Positions 36,328 to 49,816 of a stretch of DNA of 64,000 nucleotides are shown here, one piece after another (the stretch's first letter is position 1; each line of letters opens with the position of its first letter). This stretch comes from Lotus japonicus (taxonomy: Eukaryota > Streptophyta > Magnoliopsida > Fabales > Fabaceae). The stretch lies in NCBI RefSeq assembly GCF_012489685.1, contig NC_080046.1:43115176-43179175 (forward strand), in the 5' to 3' direction. The translations under genes and the position numbers were made by a program. The notes under the pieces are model-generated. The model was given only the letters and a program-made list of their open reading frames with translations. It ran no database searches and was not told where the DNA came from.

Positions 36328-36865
36328 GCTCATTTGGTGGTCAAAATAAAGAGTCAGGATATGATAATGTTATCATAATATCTGCTATAATATTCATCCT
36401 AGTTAAAGGGAAGCTGGGTTAGAAACTAGCAAAATAAGAAAGCAAATTTCTTTTAGTACCCTAACTAAAAATTAAAAATATTTCTATATTTATATTTTTA
36501 TAATTCATAATATTAGTTTATAAATGTAAAAGTATAAATATTAATAATATATTATTTTTATTATTTATCAATTGTTAGTTGCTACTACAAAATTAAAATT
36601 ATTTAATTACTCATAATTAAATTTAATTAAAAGATGAACTAACTTATAATTCATGAAAATATTGGTCTGACTCATAAAAATATTTTTTTTTCCTTGTCAC
36701 TTGTTACTGCTCAATTTATATTATTTCGTTACTTGTATTGTGAGAGAGTAAAAAATATAAAGTGAATATTCACTAACACTAAAAAATGCTACTCATTTAT
36801 AAATATTGATTCCCTAATGATTCTTTTTTTAGTACATCAGAAGGCAATTCATTAATAATTCTTAA

Positions 36866-37420
36866 AACTATTGATATACTTATATAATTATTTATAATTT
36901 GAATATAGACTAATTTGTAAAATAAATAAAACTAATAATATTTTTTATTATATTAATTTTATTAGTTATCACTTGCTACTATTAAATTAAAATCAATTTG
37001 TTAGTTATATATTTTAATTTTAAATAAAATAATTAAAAAAAATATTTTAATTTTATTTAACTTTAAAACATATATATATATATACTAATTTATAAAAAAG
37101 CAAATAATATATCAATTATTCTTCTAAAATTAATAGTTCTTAGAACTATTGATATACTTATATAATTATTTATAATTTGAATATAGACTAGTTTTTAAAA
37201 TAGCTAACACTAATAATATTTTTAATGTTATTATTTATCACTTGCTACTATTAAATTTAAATCAATTTGTTAATTATTTTAATTTTAAGTAAACTAATTA
37301 ATAAAAAATATTTTAATTTTATTTAATTTTAAAACATATATATATATATATATACTCATTTATTGTAAAAAAATAGACTCATTTATAGAAATAAAACAAA
37401 TAATATATCAATTATTCGTA
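36866..37420. repeat. Tandem duplication, 278 bp period
   Basis: Two copies of a unit that includes CTATTGATATACTTATATAA start at 36868 and 37146, a 278-base spacing, and run through ACTTGCTACTATTAAATT and a TA-dinucleotide run. A third, more distant copy may lie at 36500-36650. The repeat ends about 290 bp before the IAMT1 start codon. Confidence 0.85.
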
Positions 37421-37619
37421 TAAACTTAATTTAGAAAAACTAAATTTTAATTTTTTTTATGTATTTTCAGTATTTATATCATATGGTATCATTATCTTGT
37501 TCACCTCATCACAATATATGATAAGAACTAATCCTGCTCTTATCATACTTTGTTCTTATCCAACCCTCTTATCATATCATGTCTTACTATATACTGATCA
37601 CCACCAAACCAAACTGGCC

Positions 37620-37627
37620 TATAAATA
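37620..37627 (+). promoter_or_regulatory. Candidate TATA box of IAMT1
   Basis: TATAAATA, 86 bases before the IAMT1 ATG, would place the transcription start near 37650. A second candidate, the TA run at 37661-37671, would leave a very short leader. The box adjoins the right end of the AT-rich element. Confidence 0.4.
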
Positions 37628-37712
37628 TTAGTTCGCTCTCACCTCTCATTTTAACTATCATATATATATATAGTTTCTAGTTCTCATCTTCGCATCAGTC
37701 AGTTATACATAT

Positions 37713-40700
37713 ATGGCTCACGTGGGAGACAATGTTGTAGCGTCCAACATGGAGCTAGAGAGGTTGCTTAGCATGAAAGGAGGTAAAGGAGAGGCTAGCT
37801 ATGCCAACAATTCCCAAGCACAGGTACCTCTCTCAGTCTCTTGTTTTTCTTTTTTGAACATTCAGTCTCTTGTTTGATTAACTTATTTATATATATATAT
37901 ATATAAGTTATATGGGAATGGTTTGAATGAATCACAACCTTTAAATTAGATGTAATCACAAATGATCAAGATTAAAAATATATAATTGTGATGTGATTTA
38001 ATTTGATTAATTTATGGGATACACAGGCCATGCATGCTAAGTCCATGCTTCACCTTCTCAAAGAAGCTCTAGATGGAGTTCAGCTTCATGCCACTGACAT
38101 CCCATTTGTAGTGGTGGACCTGGGGTGTTCATGTGGCGACAACACCATCAACGTGGTGGATGTGATCATCAAGCACATCATCAAGCGCTACGAGGCTTTG
38201 GGACTCCACCCACCTGAGTTTTCTGCTTTCTTCTCAGACCTACCTAGCAATGATTTCAACACCCTCTTCCAGCTCCTTCCTCCTCTGGCCAACTATGGAG
38301 TTAGCATGGAAGAGTGCCTTGCTGCCAACAACCACCGCTCCTACTTTGCTGCTGGAGTCCCGGGCTCTTTCTACCGGAGGCTTTTTCCGGCGAAATCCGT
38401 TCACATTTTCCACTCAGCTTTTTCTTTGCATTGGTTATCTCAGGTAATCACATATTAATTGTTAATATCGTTTCTGTCATTTTTTGTTTGTTTTTGTGGT
38501 ATTTTTTATATATTTGAAAACAAATTAATTATTTAAGGAAAAAGTATTTTTCATTCTTGTTTTTGTTGTGATGTTATGTTTTAATTTTAAGAAAAGAAAA
38601 GAAAAGAAAAAGGTAATATTAATCTTTTATTTTTATTTCTAAAGCTAAAATCTTAAATTAAATGATTCACCAATTTTTTTAAGAAACTAATCCCTTTTTG
38701 AGATAAATTTTTATGCACTAACGATGTAAAAAGTCTTACATAGTCATTCAATCACAACCTTCCATGTTCTATTTTAAATATTATTAAATTCAAAATTAAT
38801 TATGAGTTACCAAAATGAAGGGATGTGATTGAATGATCGTGTAAAACTTATTTACACTTTCATTGCGTAGAAATTAAATTTTTTTGAATGTCTAATAAAA
38901 CAACAAGAATTGCATGATTAAAAATGAAGAGGAAAGAAAAAGTATGATATTTTTCTAGAGTGCTCATGATATTTTTAACTCAACCATATCCCCTGAATTG
39001 CATGATTAAAACTGAAGAGGAAAAAAAATCTGTCTTCATTTTAAACTTTACCATATGTGATATTTAGGGGTCTAAGAAAGGTGGTATGAGTAAATTACTT
39101 TTATTCTTGACAACTTTTGTTTAACGATGATTGCATTTCCTTAAACTTCTAAGCATTTTCTCACTTTTAGACTAAGATCTCATTCACACACCTACCCCAC
39201 CCATGAAAGAATCTATGTTGTCTCTGTGCAGTAATTTCTATGACAAAATAAAAGAAATATTTGCCTTTTCATATTAATTATAAAATTACCCTACCTAAGT
39301 ACTAAATTATGATCAAGAGTTGATGCAACAAATTCTTGCTCTCTAGAGTTGGGGAAAAAAAACCATATCAGAGTGACCTATTTAAATTTGTACTATTGTT
39401 CAATGTATGGATTCAAGATAATAAGCACTCAATGCTCTTCCACACATTCTGCATGCATTTCGATATTAGTTGAGTCACTTGAGTGTAATAAGAATGCACT
39501 CTTAATCTATAAAAGTGTTATCAGTTAAGTAAAATATGAATAAAATGAGTTCAGTTCATTTTTATTTTTAAGGATGTTTGAACATTCACCATTCAATTCA
39601 TTTGCACTAATACAAAAAGATAAGATAATCAAACATAGCTTTTACTTTGTTTTGGGACACTGCAGTTACCAGAATCTGTTGTGGACAAGAGGTCAAGAGC
39701 ATACAACAAGGGCAGGGTGTTTATCCATGGTGCTAGTGAGATGACAGCAAATGCCTACAAGAAACAATTCCAGACAGACTTGGCAGGCTTCCTGAGCTCA
39801 AGATCAGTGGAGATGAAGAGAGGGGGGTCCATGTTCTTGGTTTGCCTAGGAAGAACTTCTGTGGACCCCACAGACCAGGGTGGGGCTGGCCTTCTCTTTG
39901 GGACCCACTTTCAGGATGCTTGGGATGATCTTGTCCAGGAGGTACTTATCATTTCACAAACATTTTTATGCCTGCTTGTGTCTCAAACAGTACAAACCAC
40001 AAACCACTGTCTGAATATTTGTCACTGGCAGACAAAAAGGACTTTCACAATACAGTAGAAAGATAGAAAAAGAACATAACTAATCAATGGTTGTAGCATG
40101 TAGGTGTCACATTGACTAAGAGTATGTTTGTTTTTCTGCCCAATCAATTCAGGTAGAGTATTAATTATGGAGAAAAATATTGATGTTTGAGAGTTATTTT
40201 AAATGATTGATTTCAGAGTCAAAATCAATTGTGAGATTTCACAACATTACATAACAAAACTCACTTTTTTATAAATTTATTTAAATATGAACCACTTCAC
40301 TTTCAAGTTCAAGTATTTTTTACTATAACTAATTTATCAAAATCAATTGTGATAAATTTTCACTTCACTTGTCATGATTCAAGCAAGTTGATCCCAGCCG
40401 TCTATTGGCCACCCCAAAGTGATCAAGCCATTCACATACCCATCATCATGTTGGCAGAAATAATAATTAACTGCTGCTTGGCACCTGGTCCATGATATGA
40501 GCCAATAATTAGGTTTTGGATGTTTAGAACACACAAAATCATCATCATATCTTAAAGCAAGACAAAAAGGATGTTAGCATTCATCTGATTCATTTTTAGC
40601 TAATGATTTGTAGGACAAGGGATCCAAAAGTACTGTCTTTGAATAGAGGCAAAGCATGTATAATATCCTCTACCATAATGTGCTAGGCATCCAAGACTGT

Positions 40701-41520
40701 ACTTAAGAGAGTACACAATATAATCACACCATCTAATATGACTCAATATTATTTTGTAGCACAAAGTATGTCTAAAAAGCATGTAAGAATTATGTTGAGT
40801 CTTAGATTATTTAAGACTTCAAGGATATGGCTAGCGAGCTACTTATAAATGGCAGGGCAATCTGCACCTCTAATCTAGTTTTTGAGGTAAAGTTAGGCTC
40901 AACCCAAATCATAAAATGGTATAATTTATGTTAGATTCATTGTTAGGTCACCTGTTGACTGACCACCATGTAAACATCGCTCAAGATGTCCAGTTCTGGA
41001 CGAGAGGGCAGAGGGGGTGTGGCAGGGTATAGAATTATCAATTGTCTACTGTATGCCTGTTCAATTATCTACTTTAAGCCTGTTCAAAGCATATATAGTG
41101 TATCCTTTTATGCATTGACATGTCTTTGTTGGTATATTGGTTAAATCATATGCTTGACCACAGGGATTAATTAGCAATGAAAAAAGAGACAATTTCAACA
41201 TTCCAGTTTATGCACCAAGCCTGCAAGACTTCAAGGAGGTGGTTGAAGCTAATGGTTCTTTTACCATAAACAAGCTTGAGGTTTTCAAAGGAGGAAGTCC
41301 TCTTGTTGTGAACCAGCCTGATGATGCAAATGAAGTAGGCAGGGCTCTAGCCAACAGCTGCAGGAGTGTGTCTGGGGTCCTTGTTGATGCTCATATTGGT
41401 GACAAGCTTAGTGAGGAGCTTTTTCAGAGAGTGGAGCGCCGAGCCACACACCATGCCAAAGAGTTACTAGAGCAGCTTCAGTTCTTTCACATTGTTGCAT
41501 CCCTTTCGTTTGCTCTTTGA
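37713..41520 (+). CDS. IAMT1: Indole-3-acetic acid carboxyl methyltransferase, 4 exons
   Basis: SABATH-family enzyme that transfers a methyl group from S-adenosylmethionine to the carboxyl of indole-3-acetic acid, giving the inactive transport form MeIAA. Exons: 37713-37823, 38027-38443, 39666-39941, 41164-41520; they join to 386 residues, the same length as I recall for Arabidopsis IAMT1. The start MAHVGDNVVASNMELERLLSM matches the IAMT1 N-terminus better than salicylate or jasmonate methyltransferases. Visible motifs: SYANNSQAQ (SAM/substrate contact), VVDLGCSCGDNT (SAM loop), FFSDLPSNDFNTLF, GVPGSFYRRLFP, HSAFSLHWLSQ and CLGRTSVDPTDQGG. Introns 2 and 3 are long (about 1.2 kb each); intron 2 contains a MITE and the locus A/B repeat. 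Confidence 0.96.
38703..38882. mobile_element. Palindromic MITE in IAMT1 intron 2
   Basis: About 175 bp whose halves are imperfect inverted repeats: TTATGCACTAACGATG...TCATTCAATCACAACC on the left and GGGATGTGATTGAATGA...CATTGCGTAGAAA on the right, so nearly the whole element can fold into one hairpin. Superfamily and target duplication not determined. Confidence 0.75.
39050..39400 (+). repeat. Locus C: intron copy of the A/B repeat, empty site
   Basis: Same repeat as 1963-2216 (inverted) and 30731-31200. At about 39264-39277 it reads CCTTTTCATATTAAT without the poly(A)-tailed insert carried by copies A and B, so it keeps the pre-insertion state. Confidence 0.75.
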
Positions 41521-44500
41521 GAAGAGACAGACAAAAAGAAAAGGCTTCTCTAGTTCTCTTTTTCCTCCATTTCTTTTATGTTGTTTATAGTTTTAGTACA
41601 TAGTAAGAGTCAAAAGACACAAGAGAGTGACAGAAAAGAGATGTTCAGCTACCTCTATTTTCTCCATCTTTTGAGTGTTCTGTAGTTTCTTTCTCACATT
41701 ATGTGTTTTCTGAATTCTGACTTGTGTCTCCTTGTATCTGAACTAAGAAAGCTAGGGAACATGTTTGCTTTCTTCATGTACTGGTAGAACATTGGTTAGT
41801 TATGTGCTGTTAGAATTTAAATGTGTAAATATGTCTCTCTTTTTAAAGGCTTTGACTTATTCATTGTCCTCATGCCTAAGGTGGCTGGCTTTTACCATCC
41901 AGATTATATTGAAGCATATCAGTTTTATTTTGCTAAAAATGTTGATACAGAACAAAACCAATTATACATATTTAGATAGTAAAAAAAACAAATGAATAAC
42001 TCACTAGAAGAAAAGGTTAACACAGAAAAGCATGGCCATACAAACAAGCGGGAAAATCAAGAAAGAAAGAACAAAACAGGATGAAGAAAACTGGCATCAG
42101 CTGACTCAGTCCCTCCACAGTGAAGCAAGAACGATTATCACATCCATAAAATAAGGCAGAGGCAAAAACTTGTATCCAAATGCATCACATTACATTAAAA
42201 GGCTTCTAGGCACATTAGCTACACTCCTTTCTTCCATCAAAACCTCCAAATTAAGTAGATCAAAATTGAATTTTAATTTAGATACCAAACAAATTCGACA
42301 TTTGATATGTTATACATAAAGTTCGCACTTGCAGAGACATACATGTCTACTAGATTCACAAATCATTCATATTGAACACGAAAGAAACCTTTGAATTGAC
42401 AATCACTCTTTAAAATCCATCACTGGTGTATACAAAATGATAATATCTGACTCTTATGTTAGTCTAAATTGAAGTGCAATATTTTTTTATCTGACCTTTA
42501 TAAACCACGCCTCTAAAGGGTAAATGGAAAATATGGTAGATAAAAAGTGAACATAACTCTTCTTATGGATTGAGATACAACTTACAAGTCCATTTGAATT
42601 TTACTCAGTTAGTATCCAAATATGCACTACATCGGCCATTGTAGCATATCTTAGTCTCATATGGAAGATAAAGAAAAAATTGTGAGCTTCATTGTCCACC
42701 TACATCAGAACAAGTTTCAGGCTCTTGGCAATTTTGTTTGGCTGTTAAGAATTGACAAGGCTTCACTGTTGACTAGAAGTACAATTAGTGTTATTTCTCA
42801 GAGAAGTCAGAACTACTTACTTGGATTGCCTAAAAAGATAAAAAAGGAAGGGCAAATACCATGTTAGAAAAAATGGTACTATGTTGAGAGTTTCTAATAG
42901 TATCTCAGTGACACTATCTCTTAACCAAGGAATACATTGGCCCCTTAGTTGCTATATTTCGGGAATTGACCAAGAAAGTACCTTAATTAACTACGACATT
43001 CACTCAATATCATGCATCACAACATCAGTGAACAAAAACATGAATTTATACAAAATTTAATCAAATTTGATTAAAAAAACTTAGTATTGAAAGCAACTGC
43101 TAAGTCTGAAAAGTATTTCAATAACTGATGTCTGCATCTGTATTATTAAATAAAAAACTGAGTTTGCATCTTATTGGGCCCATATAGTAATACTAGTGAA
43201 CTACCCATGATTTTGGATCCTACTATTGAAAGACCAATTCAATTCACTCCCAAATCTATCTATGTTTACCAAAACAAGTGCATTAGTTGATGTAAGCTGT
43301 AGGGTTCATTGTCTTGGGTGCTTTGTACAAATTGAACATCACCAGACATACATATAATCAATGACAGTATCTTGTTAGTCAGACAAATAAAGATAACTTT
43401 AGTGGTCCATGTTATACTATGGAGATTCCTTAGCTTTTCAGCCTTATAGAAAGCTCTATGTCTTCCTTTCTTGTCTCTGTGGGCTTAAATCTAGAATGAA
43501 GAGCCAAGATTCACTACTGAAGATACTAACATGCAAATGAATTAGTTCTTAACAATGTACAAATTAAGAGGTTATGTGTAACAGCTAACTTGTCCCCCAA
43601 AACAGGGGGATTCACCTGCTAAAAAACTACAAGCCTTTTTATTTCAGAAGGACTAAGTGATCAACATGAAAAGTAACTAGGCTTCCTGGACCATAAAACG
43701 GGAACTATTATGCTTCCATGTGCGACCTGCAGCAGCTCTGTTCTAGTTTGGAGGATTCTGGTTAGTTTTAAATGGATTCAGAGGTTAACAATCATAACAT
43801 AGTGTGCTGTTGATTCTTGCCAACTCTTTCTAGACCCAAACAGACAGACACTGTCAGACTGTCTCCGCCCAGCCATGACACTTCTTGCATTGCCCGACGC
43901 CATCATGAGAAGTGCAATGGCGAACATAGCAGAATCTTAATCACTTGACAACATATGAACACTATATTCCAGAAAGATTCAAAGGAAATTATTTTATTTT
44001 GTCAAGCAGCCAAGCACCCTACACTCAATATGTACAAAAAAAGAATTCATACTCTGGTTTAAAATGTCTCTGTTTAGTACTGAATATGTGACTATACCTT
44101 GAGAAAAAATGAATTAATAAACATGACTCTTGATTATTTTCCTCAAGACTCTAACCCCTAACATTATAAAGGATTAAATACATTATTGATTCTTGAAAGT
44201 ACCATCCTGTAGTTGCTTTGGTCCCTTAAAAGTCCGCACAACTTAAAGTTTTCACATGTATCAACTTATTCACAAATTCATCCTTCTATCAAGCAATCAT
44301 CCTTCTATCAAGTAAGTAACACATGACATTTGTACAGGCATACATGCAAGCATACATGAACACTTTATGCCCGACATATATAGACTATAGCTATTAGTTA
44401 ACATGCCACATCAACTTTTCGTTACACATTATCTGTAGTTGACACATAAATTAGTGAAGATGGAAAGATAAATTTGGGGAGAAGTTGACATGATCAGAAA

Positions 44501-44899
44501 CTAATTTGATTATACTTACAAACACTTTCATAAACTAAAACAACATAGATTGTCACTTTTAAAGATCAAATAATATATTAACTCTCAAACATGATTACCC
44601 CTTGAACCATCCTTGTATGCGAGGGTGATTAGGAATAAAGGTGAAACTGCTTTAAGTTCAGGAAAAAGGAAGGGAGGCGAGAATCAAAATAGAAAAGGTG
44701 AATTTGTTTCAGACAGACATTACTGAGACCCATCTAGTAGACATACTCCTAGACAAAAAAATATGGAAGCATATATCAGTATTACATTCAATTCGTGTTC
44801 ACTGAATTTCTTCACACTTTCTTATACTGAAAACCCCATTAAGTTTATGTACATAAAAATATAAGGTAGAAACTCCATGAAAACCCAATTAAGTTTAAA
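41521..44899. other. Intergenic between convergent IAMT1 and LIP5
   Basis: 3.4 kb with both genes' 3' ends facing in. No gene recognised. At about 44165-44585 the ends ATTAAATACATTATTGATTC and, reversed, AGTTAATATATTATTTGATC are imperfect inverted repeats, so a decayed MITE is possible. The rest shows nothing I can identify. Confidence 0.45.
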
Positions 44900-47800
44900 T
44901 TAATTGTTTTCACCAGATGATGGATTAGTCAACAACTCAAGTGATTTCCTCAAAAAGTCAACTCCAGTTGGCACATCATCAAACGCAAGTGCCGCAACAG
45001 CAAATCTTGCTGCTTTCTGTGCCTCTGCTAACTTTAAAGGTGGAGGGTCGTAGTTACTGTCATATTGGTATGTCTGAGTAGTTGACTTAGGTTCAGAGAT
45101 CGTTCCATTTCTGCTGAGGGAATTTCGCAGGGTACTTGATGAATGGTTTGTAGTCAGAGGAGCTGACTGTGAAGAATAAGAAGCAGCATCAGACCCTTGA
45201 TATATGTAGTTTGATGGGACTGATGGTAGGGTGCTTTCTGAAAAACTAGGATAAGACTGAAAATGTGGGAGTGGATATGAGGGAGTTTCATGTGAAGGAT
45301 AATTGGGAGCTAAATGCTGTGGATCTGATGAGTAATGTTGATGGTCGTATCCCGGAGAATAAGGACCTTCTGATCTGGCAGGTGGTGGTGAATTATAATC
45401 TTGGGAAGGTGGACCAGGAAGGAAATCTTGGGGTGGTGGAGGATGGTAATCTTGGGGTGGTGGAGGATGGTAATCTTGGGATGGTGGAGGATGGTAATAA
45501 TCTTGGGAAGGGTAACCTGTAGATGGATAAGGAGGAGACGATGAAGATATGTTGGAAGAATTCAGATTATTACTAACTCTATCATGAAACTGCATAGATG
45601 GTGGGTTATTTGCAGAAGGCTGGTTGTCAATAGTATCATGGAAGTCAGCTGCAGGATGAACGTTTCGCGAATGCTGGTAGTTGACAGGGTCATGATAATC
45701 ATGAGATGGATCAGATTCTGGTCCGGGACTGGTAACTGAAGTTCCAGTAGTTCCAAGGTCCTGCAATAGTAAACACAGCATAAGGTTATCTGTTTACATT
45801 TATTTATCAATTTGTGCATTTTGCATAATATAAAATGCATCAGATATTAGAAAAAGACCTTGTTTGGGGAAAAACAGAAAAACCATTGTCTATTGCCTGA
45901 TTTTAGAATGAACCTCATTCACAAACTTAAAGCAACTTTATAGAGATCCAACCAACAAAGAGAAGTAACGCTTTGGAATACTAATATGAACTCAAAATCT
46001 CAACATTATCAAATTGCAAGGAATTTTTCATTTATGAGTTCATTAAATCTACAGATCCCCGGTTTCTACTTTACTTAATATCAGTCTTTGTTTCACAAAT
46101 CAAAGTGCGTTTCCATACACCATACAACATTTAAATGTGCTTCTATTTGAAGAAAACAGGCTGACGCGTTACAGGTATAGAAGAGGAACTGAGATTATGT
46201 CGTTCCAACAAAAAGAAAGGTCATTCAAAGTGATGACTGAGGATGGCTAATAAAAAGAAAGGTCAACAACAATGAAAAGATAAGAAAACCTTCAGTTTCA
46301 AAACTTCATATTAAAAAGGAATACTTATAATTACCCTAGTAGCGGATTTCTTCATGATTCTCCCAAGCCACAGTATAGATGCAATGCATAAATACATGAA
46401 ATGAAAGGCTTGAAATAATTATTTTCTCCCCACAATTTAACGCTTCTTTTCTAAGGGAACTGCGTGCTTCTTTTTCATTTTCCCCACCAATAGTTTTTCT
46501 CACTAACCTATCTTTAGTGTTTCACGCTATAGACATTTGCGTGCTTCTTTTACGCAAATGTCGCTGTGGTAAACTGGTAATAACATAAAATCTTTACTTG
46601 TGTAAAAAATATTGATTCTTGATTTAGTTTCTTTAGAGGTTTCTCTGTTCAACCATATAATTTTGAGGTTTCATATGCAATAATAGATATTTCAATAACA
46701 CTGCTCAAACACAAGACTGGACTAGGTTGAGTTTCAAACCATACATATGTATTGCTAGGAGCATTTGATGGAATTGACATATCATTATCACCAGCAGGTG
46801 GGCCAGGTGTGGGCTTCCTTCCTTCTTTCAAAGCCTTTCTTATATCTACTGCTTTCCAGGCTGCATATTTCTGTTTCTGCTCCAGCTGTAAGAGAAACTC
46901 CAAAAAATGTTAAACTAGCCATTAAATTAGGTTATACTTTTGCAGTAAACTACTGCCAAATATGAAAGCCACAAAAGAATCCTGTAAAAGCCATGAGAAT
47001 TGCACAAAGGGAAGGCTTGATGCAATAGCCAGATACTCACATCAGGTTCAAGTGTCCCAAATTGATTAAGAATCTCAAAAAAGATGCTAGCAGCATAAAA
47101 TGTCTTTGCTGTATTCCTGCAAGTTGTGTCAGCAGAAACATATGTTAAAACCGGATCACAGACAAAAATAATGCTAATTGACAAACAGCAGAAAGGCATA
47201 GGAGCAACCATTTGGTAAAAAACAGATATTTGATTCGTGGAGTGAGTGAGTGTGATATTCATAAGGAAGGAACAAGAAAGCGCAAAGACTAATTTAGGCA
47301 AACAAATAAATAAAGGTAGACAAAGATAAAGAGGTGGGGAACACCAATTTTTTTGCGCAGAAAGAGTAAATACTTTAGGTGCTCACGCTTGTCATTATAA
47401 TATTGAGAATGGCATCATTATTTATAGTTGTATTGCAAGACAGAGTACAAAATAAATGTCATGACTCGTGAAGATGTTGGTTAATATCGGAAATATGAAG
47501 ATAGACATTTCAGCACGAAATAGATTGCAGTTGGTTGACGGATAGCAAAATGAGAACATCTAGAAATAAGATCAATCTAATATTGAGGTTGATCAACTGA
47601 AAACTCTTCAGAATAGAGTTTGCAGCTCCCAAGCCTCCAAAATCTTCCAGCAAGAAAGGAAAAATAAGATGGAAGATTGCAATCAGGAAGAAGTCCTCGA
47701 TCCATAACCGAATCATATGTTTCCATCCTAATCCTAAATATGTACATAAGGAGTAATAGCAAAACTCTCTAATACTCTCTTGCTGACACACTCTAATTGG

Positions 47801-49470
47801 TTGAAATTCATGTGGGTCCCTACCAAATAAGGGGTAAGGCCGAAAAATTTGGGAGTGGGCAAATTATTTAGTGGACCTGAAATGGATTTCAACAAATATG
47901 AGAGTTTTTCGGAAAGAGATTGTTACTAGCATTTCTCATATCATGTTTACTCACATACTACATATATAACAAGCATAGTGAAAATCATCCGCTCAAGAAC
48001 TGTGATTCCTGAATCCTGATAGGCCTCAACACAAAAGTGAATTGAAACGCATCGAAATTTGAAGCCAACTGGAATGCTTAGGCATTTAAAATGCATCATC
48101 CCAAAGAATATGACGGTTATATGCATCGGAAAAAAAATTAATAACCAATTAACCATACAAATCTGCTCTTCCAGCGTGATCTTGTTTGTCTGCCTTTCCA
48201 AACACATTTAATGCAAATCCCTCAACATATAAATTATCTTCAGGCCCCAACTTGGTTGTCTTCCTATCCTGTAAGGATAAGGGAAAAAAAAAATATAACG
48301 ATCTAAGTAAGCTGGGGATTGAACATCAACAAGCAAATATATCAATTCAGAAAACAAAAACTTCTTAGCCACAAGCAACTGATGAATTCATAGACAAAGT
48401 GATGTGAGCTGCATTTTGACTTTTTGCATGGGGCAATTGCTTTTCCAGCAGTGCAAGTGAGGCGGTGACTCAGATGCATATTTTATTTTCACTTTTCAGA
48501 AAAACACTGATATTTGTCTACATTTCAAACACTTAATTAGACTCTACAATTTTAACCACTCAGAATCCCAAATAAACCAAAAGTTCCACATACAAATTTT
48601 CAAATACTCCATGGCACGCTCTCCACATTAGAGAAACAAAATCATAAGGTGAATGAAATGTTAAAAGCACATACATTCATACACTATTTTGAGTATTTTC
48701 TCACAAGTCACAATAGACCAAATAGCGCCCAACTGTGAAACAATCACCAATATTGAAAAGCCTAACCCAAATGAGGGAAACAAAGTAACACAGCACTGTA
48801 ATTAAATAATCACATTAGTTCTTAAAGGACTCAGTGTCAGTCATATTAGTCCCTATACAATGAAAACTAAATACATAATACTAGGCTACTAGCTACTCAA
48901 ATCAGTCCTTGGAAGATATATTCAGTCAATCAAATTAAATTCGATTCCTGATGCGACGACAAATTCGATTAACATTATGAAGGAACTAATGTGGTGATGA
49001 CTAACTGTAAATACTAATTTAACTAACAACTCAAACACAGTAAATATAAAATAAAACCTTTTCAAGCTGGTTCATGAGGGAAACTAACAAAGCATTGGTA
49101 GTCTTGGTGCGCTCACTGTTTGGAATCTTCATCCCCCTCTCCATCGCATATAATCGACCTTAATTTACCATAACCAACAAAATTACTCAACTAAATTGGG
49201 ATATTAATAGTAATCATAACTAAGTGGGATCAAATTAAATGAAAATTGACATTAATTGACTTCACAAGTGATTGAATTTAAGAAAATCATGATGTAATAT
49301 GAGATTAAAAACTGGCAAAAAATTCAATTGGGAAAAAATCAAAATCAAAATCGGTGATGTAGAGAGAGGGTTTTACAGTAATAAGCGACGAGAGGTTCGT
49401 GTTTTTGCAACTCATCGGCGCGTTGAAGGTAAGGCAAGAGCAACTTCGCAGGCTCGGTTTCGCTCGCCAT
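44900..49470 (-). CDS. LIP5: LIP5, Vta1-type activator of SKD1/Vps4, 6 exons
   Basis: Positive regulator of the AAA ATPase SKD1/Vps4 in ESCRT-III disassembly and multivesicular-body formation. Minus-strand exons: 49470-49377, 49158-49058, 48268-48159, 47116-47041, 46885-46745, 45760-44900; all phases join to 460 residues, longer than I recall for Arabidopsis (about 420). The start ATG at 49470 opens MASETEPAKLLLPYLQRADE, the first of the tandem MIT-like helices; AKTFYAASIFFEILNQFG and KQKYAAWKAVDIRKALKEG close that domain (to about residue 160). A long Pro/Tyr/Ser-rich linker follows, with repeated HPPPPQDY units coded at 45410-45500. The C-terminal Vta1 helix pair begins PPLKLAEAQKAARFAVAALAFDD, the Vps4-binding end. 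Confidence 0.96.
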
Positions 49471-49548
49471 TGAAACGACTGACAGAGAAGCTTGATTTCG
49501 AAGGAAACTATCGATTTGTCAATGACTCGATGTTCGGTTGCAGAGGGT

Positions 49549-49558
49549 ACGACGTCGT
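49549..49558. promoter_or_regulatory. ACGACGTCGT palindrome upstream of LIP5
   Basis: Perfect ten-base palindrome 79 bases upstream of the LIP5 ATG, followed by TT, as at FtsZ1 and SYP5. Confidence 0.45.
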
Positions 49559-49816
49559 TTTTCAAAGCTCCTGTCTCATTCCTTCGTCACTAAATAATAT
49601 TGCTCATAAATAAATTTATCTGAATTAGAAAAGAAGATATTTTTTTATATGCATTCTAATAAATTTCTGACACCAATAATAATAATTTGAATAAAATGAT
49701 TCCTAAAGATTTTTAAAAAGGTCTATATCTTTAATTTTAAACCTAAATATAACTCCTAAAAATTTTACAACTAACTTTCGTTTGTTCTTGTTTTTCATGG
49801 GAATGGGAAGTTTCGT

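Larger units (their letters stand above)
36330..37630. mobile_element. AT-rich element with imperfect TIRs, upstream of IAMT1
   Basis: Left end ATTTGGTGGTCAAAATA (near 36330) and right end CCACCAAACCAAACTGGCC (to about 37619) are imperfect inverted repeats that continue inward as AGGATATGATAA and its complement. This resembles PIF/Harbinger-type MITEs. The interior is very AT-rich and holds a tandem duplication (next entry). Exact ends and target duplication are uncertain. Confidence 0.45.

Noticed and set aside
42661..42867. Small plus-strand ORF between IAMT1 and LIP5
   Set aside because: No family resemblance, no leader or splice context; length expected by chance.
44165..44585. MITE between IAMT1 and LIP5
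   Set aside because: Ends are only loosely inverted and no target duplication was found; noted within the intergenic entry but not called as an element.
45265..45522. Plus-strand ORF with GNLGVVEDGN repeats
   Set aside because: Antisense shadow of the repeated linker of LIP5 exon 6.
5134..49470. Biosynthetic or defence gene cluster
   Set aside because: The six genes have unrelated housekeeping or hormone roles and no shared pathway; neighbours look coincidental.
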